NCBI RefSeq assembly: GCF_003386165.1
Contig: NZ_QRDV01000006.1
Location: 186,001 to 250,000, forward strand
Origin: Winogradskyella eximia
Lineage (GTDB): Bacteria; Bacteroidota; Bacteroidia; Flavobacteriales; Flavobacteriaceae
DNA: 64,000 nucleotides
Direction: 5' to 3'
How positions within the stretch are numbered: position 1 is the stretch's first letter; each line of letters starts with the position of its first letter. Under the pieces are notes generated by a model. That model was not told the origin of the DNA and searched no databases. It saw only the letters and a list, made by a program, of their open reading frames with translations. A program made the translations under genes and the position numbers. Positions 32,105 to 40,200 of this stretch are shown here, one piece after another.

Positions 32105-34006
32105 TTATATATTATATTCAGATAATGGTTTTGTGAATTTTTCTGGATTCTCTGCTAAATGGTAACGAGGATCGTCAATTGCCTCTATAATGACATCCTT
32201 AAATTTAGGATTGGCTTTGTAAAGTAATACTTTACAGTCTTCACTTAAATGCTTTAATTTTATGGTCTTTCCGATAGCTTGATACTTTTCAACTAAAATG
32301 AAAATAGCTTCAATAGCCGAATGATCTGAGATTCTCGCTTCAACAAAATCTATCTCTACTATGTCTGGATCGTTTTTAATATCAAATTTTTCGTTAAAAG
32401 ATGTTATGCTTCCAAAGAATAAAGGTCCCCAAATTTCGTAAGTTTTTGTGCCATCTGTTTTAAAACGTTTTCTGGCTCTAATTCTCTTCGCATTTTCCCA
32501 TGCAAAAGATAATGCCGAAATAATAACACCAACAAATACCGCAATAGCTAAATCAAAGACCACAGTTACAATGGAAACAATGATAAGTACAATAGCATCA
32601 GACATTGGTATTTTTTTCATAATTCGGAAACTAGACCATGCAAAAGTTTCTATAACCATCATAAACATCACACCAACTAAAGCAGCGATTGGCACTTGCT
32701 CAATATATTTGTCAGCAAAAAGGATAAAAGTCAACAAAGTTAACGCCATCATCACACCAGACAAACGTCCTCTTCCGCCTGCATTAATGTTAATTACAGT
32801 TTGTCCAATCATTCCGCAACCACCAGTTCCTCCAAAGATGCCACTAAGCATGTTTCCACTACCTTGAGCGATACACTCTCTATTGCCATTACCTCTAGAA
32901 TCTGTTAATTCATCCACGAGATTCATGGTCATAAGTGTTTCAATTAATCCTACAGATGCAGCTAAGAATGCATAAGGCGCTATAAATTTTAAAGTATCTA
33001 AGTTAAATGGTAGGTTACTCCAGAGTTCTAAGAGGTTAAGTTTACTAGATAATTCATCAAAACCATTTAAGCCAGCACCTCCGCCATCTCTAATAAAATC
33101 TCCAACATTTATAGATTGTAGTCCACCAAAAATAGAGATTAAAGTCACAATTAAAATTGCGGTTAAGGCAGCTGGTAATTTTTTGGTTAATTTAGGTAAG
33201 CCCCAAATAATAAACATAGTTAATAGTACAAGACCTATCATTATATAGAGCTTATTGCCTTGCATAATAGATTTAACCACTCCGTTATCTGTTACAGAAT
33301 AGAAGCCATTATCATTGTAATTGAAAACGACTTTTTTTGTATTAATATCATAAACTTGGTTGTCTGCGATTACAAAAACAGCTTTGTTGGTGTTTTTATT
33401 AATTACATTTTCACCTTGTATTAAAAATAATTCAGTGTCAGAGATTAAGTCTCTTACCGTATTATCACTAACTTTATATACGAGTTCTTTAGATTCGGTT
33501 TTACGCATGTTTTGTCCAAAAATATCCTTTGTATTTTCTTTAAACATACCTAGTTGCGCCATAAAAATAACAATGGCTAATCCATTAACAAATCCCATCA
33601 TTACAGGGTGTGGAATTAAACGCACAAACTTTCCAAGTTTAAAAACACCGGCTAGAATTTGAATAATTCCCATTAAAACAACGGCTGCTAGTAAATAGAA
33701 ATAACCCATGTTCTCTACTGGTGTATCAAACAAAAGACCTTTAGCGTGTCCTTCTTGTATCATGTGAACAAAAATTACAGCAACTGCACCTGCAGCTCCA
33801 GAAATTAAACCTGGTCTACCTCCAAAAAGGGCAGAAATAATACCAATTATAAAAGCACCAAAAAGGGCTACAATAGGGCTTATTTGTGCAACAAAAGCAA
33901 AAGCTACAACCTCAGGAATCATTGCTAGTGATACAGTTATACCTGCAAGGATGTCATTTTTAGGGTTTTGTGTGATTTTTTTAATGGTATTTTTGCCTAG
34001 CATCAT
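32105..34006 (-). CDS. SulP family anion transporter with STAS domain and a soluble insertion
   Basis: SulP proteins move sulfate, bicarbonate or other anions. The 633 residues have membrane helices from about 18 (DILAGITVSLAMIPEVVAFA), the conserved GLISGAAGAVAVIF, IPHPVMMGFVNGLAIVI and GGTGGCGMIGQTVININAGG, and a C-terminal STAS domain from about 540 (DPDIVEIDFVEARISDHSAI). Residues about 155-251 are an extra hydrophilic segment of about 95 residues between two helices, with strand-like repeats (KAVFVIADNQVYDINTK, KVVFNYNDNGFYSVTD). Substrate cannot be assigned. Confidence 0.9.
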   Translation of the reverse strand: MMLGKNTIKKITQNPKNDILAGITVSLAMIPEVVAFAFVAQISPIVALFGAFIIGIISALFGGRPGLISGAAGAVAVIFVHMIQEGHAKGLLFDTPVENMGYFYLLAAVVLMGIIQILAGVFKLGKFVRLIPHPVMMGFVNGLAIVIFMAQLGMFKENTKDIFGQNMRKTESKELVYKVSDNTVRDLISDTELFLIQGENVINKNTNKAVFVIADNQVYDINTKKVVFNYNDNGFYSVTDNGVVKSIMQGNKLYIMIGLVLLTMFIIWGLPKLTKKLPAALTAILIVTLISIFGGLQSINVGDFIRDGGGAGLNGFDELSSKLNLLELWSNLPFNLDTLKFIAPYAFLAASVGLIETLMTMNLVDELTDSRGNGNRECIAQGSGNMLSGIFGGTGGCGMIGQTVININAGGRGRLSGVMMALTLLTFILFADKYIEQVPIAALVGVMFMMVIETFAWSSFRIMKKIPMSDAIVLIIVSIVTVVFDLAIAVFVGVIISALSFAWENAKRIRARKRFKTDGTKTYEIWGPLFFGSITSFNEKFDIKNDPDIVEIDFVEARISDHSAIEAIFILVEKYQAIGKTIKLKHLSEDCKVLLYKANPKFKDVIIEAIDDPRYHLAENPEKFTKPLSEYNI

Positions 34007-34028
34007 AGTTCTTAAAATTAAAAGGCGG

Positions 34029-34036
34029 CAAAGATA
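34029..34036 (-). promoter_or_regulatory. Bacteroidota -7 promoter element for the SulP gene
   Basis: TATCTTTG on the minus strand, 23 bases before the SulP start, with a T-rich stretch at the -33 distance. Confidence 0.6.
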
Positions 34037-34075
34037 GCCTTTTTGAATTTAACCTAAAAAGCCTGATTTAATTAA

Positions 34076-34103
34076 ACAAAAAAAGCATTGGTTTCCCAAT
34101 GCT
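34076..34103 (-). terminator. Rho-independent terminator of the hutU-DUF4136 operon
   Basis: On the minus strand AGCATTGG, loop GAAA, CCAATGCT is followed by TTTTTTTG. It lies between the DUF4136 stop and the SulP promoter. Confidence 0.92.
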
Positions 34104-34125
34104 CTTTATTACATGTTTTATTCGC

Positions 34126-34686
34126 TTATTTTTTTTCTGGTGGAAATTGCATCAGCATTTGTGATACAAATTCTTTAACACGTACTTCTTTCTTTTCAAC
34201 ATTTCTAGTTTCAAGATTCCCAGTTCCAGAGCCTTGCCAGATAAGTTCTTTCTTTTGTGCGTCTATAAGATCAATATATAATACGCCTTCTGTAGTTGTT
34301 GTTACTTGGTTGTTGTTCCAGCCAGATCTCCAGCCCCAACCACCATAGCCTCCCCAACCCCAAGCACCATTACCCCAAGCGTTGTTGTAAATATCAACAC
34401 GTTGATTAGATTTGGTGAATATGCTAACTAGCATATCTGGGTTTTCAGATTTGGTATAACCATTGGCCATTAATTCGGCTTCAATAGCTCTAAGAATACG
34501 TCTTTTATCTAGATCGTTAATTTCTGCTTTGTCAATTCCGGGTTTGAAAAATGCAAAAGTTTTGTAGTTGTCAAAATTCGCTTCTCTGTCGTAATCAGTT
34601 GCAACTCTTACAGAGCTGCAAGATGTTAATACCAGTAGTAAAATTAAGGCTGGTAATACTTTAAGTGGTTTCATTGAATTTTTCAT
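34126..34686 (-). CDS. DUF4136 domain lipoprotein
   Basis: This 186-residue protein has a lipoprotein signal (VLPALILLLVLTSC), then VATDYDREANFDNYKTFAFF, which is typical of DUF4136, a Gly/Trp-rich stretch (GAWGWGGYGGWGWRSGW) and a C-terminal LIDAQKKELIWQGSG. Exported, probably held at the outer membrane or periplasmic face. Function unknown. It is 17 bases after hutU and before a terminator, so it is the last gene of that operon. Confidence 0.85.
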   Translation of the reverse strand: MKNSMKPLKVLPALILLLVLTSCSSVRVATDYDREANFDNYKTFAFFKPGIDKAEINDLDKRRILRAIEAELMANGYTKSENPDMLVSIFTKSNQRVDIYNNAWGNGAWGWGGYGGWGWRSGWNNNQVTTTTEGVLYIDLIDAQKKELIWQGSGTGNLETRNVEKKEVRVKEFVSQMLMQFPPEKK

Positions 34687-34703
34687 ATCGCTTTTTTTTA
34701 AAA

Positions 34704-36707
34704 TTATATATGTTCTAATAAATCATCATCAACAAAATTTGGTAAAGTTACTTTTAAATTAGGTTCTGTTTCCATAGCACGTTTTATTGCAAAAACAGCT
34801 CCTTCATTTCTTGCCCAACTTCGTCTTGAAATTCCGTTATTAACATCCCAAAATAGCATCTGTTTTAGACGGTTAGATGCCTCTATAGTACCATCAAGAA
34901 CCATACCAAATCCACCATTAATGACTTCTCCCCAGCCAACACCTCCACCATTGTGTATGCTTACCCAAGTAGCTCCTCTAAAGCTATCTCCAATAACGTT
35001 TTGAATGGCCATATCGGCAGTAAAACGCGAGCCGTCGTAAATGTTGCTAGTTTCTCTATATGGAGAATCTGTTCCAGATACATCATGGTGGTCTCTGCCT
35101 AATATAACTGTTCCAATATCTCCATTTGCAATGGCTTTATTAAATGCTTCGGCAATTTTCATTCTACCTTCTGCATCGGCATATAATATTCGGGCTTGTG
35201 AGCCTACAACGAGTTTGTTGTTTTGTGCTCCTTTTATCCACTGAATATTATCAGCCATTTGTTGCTGAATTTCTTCAGGAGAATTCTTTTTTATATCCTC
35301 TAAAACCTTGCAAGCTATATCATCGGTTTTGGCTAAATCTTCAGGTTTTCCAGATGCGCAAACCCATCTAAATGGACCAAACCCATAATCAAAGCACATA
35401 GGTCCCATAATATCTTGAACGTAACTAGGGTATTTAAAATCAATACCATTATCAGCCATAATATCTGCACCAGCACGTGAGGCTTCTAGTAAAAAGGCAT
35501 TGCCATAATCAAAGAAATACGTACCCTTTGCTGTGTGTTTGTTTATTGCAGCTGTATGTCTGCGTAAGGTTGCTTGTACTTTTTCCTTAAATAAATCAGG
35601 TTGGTTTGCCATCATGGTGTTGGCATCTTCAAATGAAATGTCAACCGGATAATAACCACCTGCCCATGGATTGTGTAATGACGTTTGGTCACTACCTAAG
35701 TCGATATGAATATTAGCTTCATCAAATTTTTCCCAAACCTCAACGATGTTTCCTAGGTAAGCGATAGAAATGGTTTCTTTTTCGGCTTTAGCTTTATTAA
35801 CACGACTAACCAATTGATCTAAATCGGTAATTTTTTCATCTATCCAACCTTGGTCGAGTCTTACTTGAGTGATTTTAGGATTTACTTCTGCACACACCGT
35901 AATACAACCAGCAATGTTTCCAGCTTTTGGTTGTGCGCCAGACATACCTCCTAATCCTGAGGTTACAAATAAATTGCCTTTAGGCTCTTTTTTTATTTTT
36001 CTAAAACCATTAAGGACCGTTATAGTTGTACCATGCACAATACCTTGTGGTCCAATATACATATAGCTACCAGCCGTCATTTGTCCGTATTGTGTTACTC
36101 CTAGGGCGTTGAATTTTTCCCAATCATCGGGTTTAGAGTAGTTAGGAATCATCATACCATTTGTAACCACAACTCTAGGTGCTTCTTTATGCGAAGGAAA
36201 TAAACCCATAGGATGACCAGAATACATGACTAATGTTTGCTCATCATTCATTTCCGCTAAATATTTCATTGTTAAGCGGTATTGTGCCCAATTAGAAAAC
36301 ACTCCACCATTACCACCATAGGTAATGAGCTCGTGTGGGTGTTGTGCAACTGCATAATCCAAGTTATTCTGAATCATTAGCATAATCGCTGCTGCTTGCG
36401 TTGATTTTGCAGGATATTCGCTAATTGGTCTCGCATACATTTTATAATCTGGCCTTAAGCGATACATGTAGATACGACCATAGGTGTCTAATTCATTTTT
36501 AAATTCTGGTAATAAGGTTTTATGATCCTTCTTATCAAAATAGCGTAACGCATTTCTTAGAGCTAGTTTTTCTTCTTCTTTAGATAGAATTGTTTTGCGT
36601 TTTGGGGCGTGGTTGATGTTTGCTTCAAAAGGTTTTTGTTCTGGTAAAGGATTGGGAATGCCTTCTAATATTTGTGCTTTAAATGAGTGTGCTGTGGTTG
36701 TATGCAT
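34704..36707 (-). CDS. hutU: Urocanate hydratase
   Basis: HutU converts urocanate to imidazolone propionate using NAD+ as an electrophilic cofactor, the second step of histidine breakdown. The 667 residues include HELITYGGNGGVFSNWAQY, QYGQMTAGSYMYIGPQGIVH, VTSGLGGMSGAQPKAG, the Cys-containing GPMCFDYGFGPFRWVC and SIHNGGGVGWGEVINGGFG. It is about 100 residues longer than proteobacterial HutU, as is usual in Bacteroidota. The other hut genes (hutH, hutI, hutG) are not in the window. Confidence 0.95.
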   Translation of the reverse strand: MHTTTAHSFKAQILEGIPNPLPEQKPFEANINHAPKRKTILSKEEEKLALRNALRYFDKKDHKTLLPEFKNELDTYGRIYMYRLRPDYKMYARPISEYPAKSTQAAAIMLMIQNNLDYAVAQHPHELITYGGNGGVFSNWAQYRLTMKYLAEMNDEQTLVMYSGHPMGLFPSHKEAPRVVVTNGMMIPNYSKPDDWEKFNALGVTQYGQMTAGSYMYIGPQGIVHGTTITVLNGFRKIKKEPKGNLFVTSGLGGMSGAQPKAGNIAGCITVCAEVNPKITQVRLDQGWIDEKITDLDQLVSRVNKAKAEKETISIAYLGNIVEVWEKFDEANIHIDLGSDQTSLHNPWAGGYYPVDISFEDANTMMANQPDLFKEKVQATLRRHTAAINKHTAKGTYFFDYGNAFLLEASRAGADIMADNGIDFKYPSYVQDIMGPMCFDYGFGPFRWVCASGKPEDLAKTDDIACKVLEDIKKNSPEEIQQQMADNIQWIKGAQNNKLVVGSQARILYADAEGRMKIAEAFNKAIANGDIGTVILGRDHHDVSGTDSPYRETSNIYDGSRFTADMAIQNVIGDSFRGATWVSIHNGGGVGWGEVINGGFGMVLDGTIEASNRLKQMLFWDVNNGISRRSWARNEGAVFAIKRAMETEPNLKVTLPNFVDDDLLEHI

Positions 36708-36892
36708 TACTTTTTCTTTAATGTATTTTTATTGGTCTTAAGTAGAGTTGCAGTGTTAAATCCGTATGGGCAATGTCTGCAACCACTTTCGCAGCAATAG
36801 CCACGTTTTAAATGGTATTGCTCAGTAAAACAGCGATAACCTTCTGGTGTAAGATAGAAGTCACCGTCTTCTATTGGGACGTATTTTTTCAT
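36707..36892 (-). CDS. DUF5522 small cysteine-rich protein
   Basis: This 61-residue protein reads FYLTPEGYRCFTEQYHLKRG and CCESGCRHCPYGF, with five Cys that could hold a metal or iron-sulfur cluster. Its stop overlaps the hutU start (TAATG), so the two are translationally coupled. Function of DUF5522 is unknown. Small proteins of this type often precede hutU-like genes in flavobacteria; a role in histidine catabolism is only a guess from position. Confidence 0.8.
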   Translation of the reverse strand: MKKYVPIEDGDFYLTPEGYRCFTEQYHLKRGYCCESGCRHCPYGFNTATLLKTNKNTLKKK

Positions 36893-36899
36893 AGTATAA

Positions 36900-36907
36900 C
36901 AAAGATA
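36900..36907 (-). promoter_or_regulatory. Bacteroidota -7 promoter element for the DUF5522-hutU operon
   Basis: TATCTTTG on the minus strand ends only about 8 bases before the DUF5522 ATG, which would make the mRNA almost leaderless. Confidence 0.5.
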
Positions 36908-36942
36908 ATGTAATTTGGTGTGATTTTTGAAACGAATAAACT

Positions 36943-37272
36943 ATGATATTGATTTCAAAATATATAGTGCCAAAAGGCTATTTAGGAATTACCATTTTTC
37001 CATTTATGGTTTTAAAAACAAAAACTTTAAAAGCCAATAAAGCGCTCATTAATCATGAAAAAATTCATTTAAAGCAACAACTAGAATGGCTCATTCTTCC
37101 GTTTTATATAATCTATACGCTAGAATTTTTATTCCGATTAATACAATTTAGAAACTGGGATGTGGCTTATAGAAATATTTCTTTTGAACGCGAAGCTTAT
37201 ACAAACGAAAAAGACCTCGATTATTTAAAATCAAGGCCTAAATTCAATACTTTAAATTATTTTAGAAAATAA
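36943..37272 (+). CDS. Small membrane protein with HExxH motif (possible mini-metallopeptidase)
   Basis: This 109-residue protein has a hydrophobic N-terminal region (about 8-24), HEKIH at about 41-45 (INHEKIHLKQQLEWL), a membrane helix (LILPFYIIYTLEFLFRLI) and a downstream FEREAYTNE, which resembles the ExxxD/E third-ligand helix of M48/M56-type peptidases. The layout HExxH-helix-E is complete in a very small protein. I do not recognise a named family. The end overlaps the end of the convergent giant gene by 11 bases. Confidence 0.65.
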   Translation: MILISKYIVPKGYLGITIFPFMVLKTKTLKANKALINHEKIHLKQQLEWLILPFYIIYTLEFLFRLIQFRNWDVAYRNISFEREAYTNEKDLDYLKSRPKFNTLNYFRK

Positions 37273-40200
37273 CTTTCGCTATTTTTTGTTGTCCGTTAAC
37301 GAGCTTTATTCTTAATAGCAATGTCGCGTTTTTAGGACTAAATTCTGAAATTTGATATCTATCTAAATTAATTGAGTGATTATAAAAAAGTGTGCGCCCT
37401 AAAATGTCATAAACATCAATAGATGCAATGGTGCCATGCTCAGAGGTCACTACCAATTGATCGTTTTCTTCAAATACTTTGATGCCAGATATCGTGTCTA
37501 AATCTTTTATGCTAAGGTTGTTGTTAGTGTACCTTAAAATAAATCTATCATTATGGACGCCTGCACCAATTGTAAATTGATAAGGTGAAATACGAATATC
37601 ATGTATAATGTTAAGTGCTGTATCTTCAATATAGATGTTTTGCGTTTCGTTTAAAAATAAACCATCTACAGTATTTATGGTTATGGTGTGGCTGCCTGTT
37701 TCATTTGCAATGATTCCTAAAGGTACAGTGTCTTCTTCAGAAAATGGTAAAGCTCTACCCTGTATGGATAACCCTTCATTGTCTAAAATAGAATAAAAAC
37801 CACTATTGTCTCCACTGCTAAAGTCGTAACCATCATATAAACGGTCAAAACTGTTAGTTGCATTGTGAACATATCCTACCAATATAGAGTTGGTGACATT
37901 ATTTGGAGATAATAAATCAAACCATATTCTATGTTTTTCGTTATAATTTTGGCTTTCTTCAGTCTCACTATTTCTGGAGAAAACATTGTTATTATAGTTA
38001 GGAATCGCTTGTCTCATGCTATTGTTGAATGTAACATTAGATCCAGAGGATGCACTATTGTTCATTAGAACAAAGAACGCTTGACCAGAAGCAATAAATA
38101 AATCATTTATGCCTGGAGGATTTGAGCCTGTATTATTGTGCTCTATGTAATCATTATCATCGTAATTATAAACATAGTTTTCGTAAAATGGGTCTATTGC
38201 AGAAACAGCTGCTCCGTTATGATCCCATAAGTAAACGGTTCCATTTATATTGGTATTTAAGTTTGTAAATGCATTAGCTGAGATGGCTGAAGGGTAAGGG
38301 TTTCCAATTAAATTCCAATTGTCATCTTCGTTTGTTGCTGTATTTCCGACTCCTGCATATGGTCCACCATTATAGCCTCCATGAAATATTTGTCTTGTAA
38401 GGACACCATTTTTAGGAACACCACTAAAGAGTGCCGTATTATTTGGCACAGCATAAGCTGTTGTAGGTATGGTGGTTGGTGTGCCTGCTAAACCTTTAAC
38501 AATATAACCTGCTCCATCTTCCATTGTGCCTGAAGCTCCGTACCAATTGCCATGGTTTCCTACACCATTACCTGCGACTGTAGCTTGCCAATAGTACAAT
38601 TGTGCTGAGCCTGGAGAAATAGCATTCACTTGAAAGTTATCTACAGGAGAAGACCAATACACATATTCTGATCCTGCAATAGCACTGCCGTCAAAGTTTG
38701 GTGAGCGTTGCATATGTATATTTCCGGTATTAGTTGCAGTATCTTCAATTTGAATTAAACTAGCACTACTCTTAAGGTTGAAAATGGCAGAGCCTTGAAC
38801 ATCTAACCATTCCTGAATAATGAGTTCGGTGTTGGTTTCAATTTCTATATAGGCACCATCTAAAAGGGTAACATTTCTCGCTTGTGCTGGTAGTGGAGGA
38901 ATTGGTGGAGGTGTTTGAAATTTATCTGTAATTGGATAATTAGGAACCAAAGCATTATCTGGAATTTCAATGCAATCATCAATAGTAGGAACTCCTGAAG
39001 GTGTCCAATTATTGGCTACATACCAATTAGAGTCTTGGGACCCATTCCACGTTTTACCGTTTCGGGTTATAGATACTGTTTCGGTTTTAATACATCCATT
39101 AAGGCCTTCTGCAGTAGCGGTATAAATTTGGGTGCCATTTGGGGCAGCATATACTGTTGCTGCTGGATCTCCATTATAAGGTGTGGTTAGTGAAGCATCT
39201 GTAAATAGTCCATTTGTTGGAGACCATATTATGTCACTAGAAGGTATATTCATTTCTCCTTCTAAAGTAATATTATCTATTGCCCAAAATATATCCCAAG
39301 CCGCTGTGTACTTAAAGCGTATTTGTAATGTGGTTTGTCCCAAATAAGCAGATAAATCAATGGTGTCTTGAGTAAAATCATCGCTATCACCTTGATCAGT
39401 GGTGTATTGTCTTAAAGAGGTTGCGGTCTCCCATGTTGTTCCACCATCGGTTGATATTTCTACTCGTGCATTATCTGTACTGCCAAAATCATTGTAATGG
39501 TGATAATAACTTAAGGACGCACTTGTGAAAAATTCTAATGAATACACTGGTGATGTAAGTTCAGTGTTTGTGTTGCCTCCTGAACCTTGATCATCACTAT
39601 CTGAAAGTATAAAATTTGAGGTGTCATTAGAATTGAATGTATAAATAAATGCGTAATAAGAATCAGGTCTAATCGTCCAAGCAGCATTGGCTGGCGTACC
39701 ACCAATTGAATTGTTGATTGTAGACCAAGTGCCTGATATGTTATCTGTTAGTCCGCTTTCAAAATCTAGCTCTAAAACTGTCTGGGTTATTGCGCTACTA
39801 AATTCTCCACCTGATGCCGTTAATTCAGCATATTGTAAATTGCAACCGGTTGCTCCAATAGGTGTTGGAGTTATGCTTATGGTTACATCACTTGGTTCAG
39901 GAAGTATGTTAGCTACAATAGGGATTCTATCAGATTCACAAGTGCCATTATATACAGAGACGTAATACGTTGTTGTACTTGTAATAATAGGTGTTATCCA
40001 ATCTCCTGTTAAGGTTGTAGCTATTGGTGTTCCGCCTGAAGCTGTTGTGTACCAATAAAAATCTGTTGCTCCCGATGTTGCTGTAGCGTTTAAATCTATT
40101 GTGCCTTCTCCACAGTTTTCGCCATCTGTAGTAGCAGTTATATAGTCGTCACATAATGATATGCACGTAATATCAGCAGCCCAACCACTTAATTGATAAG

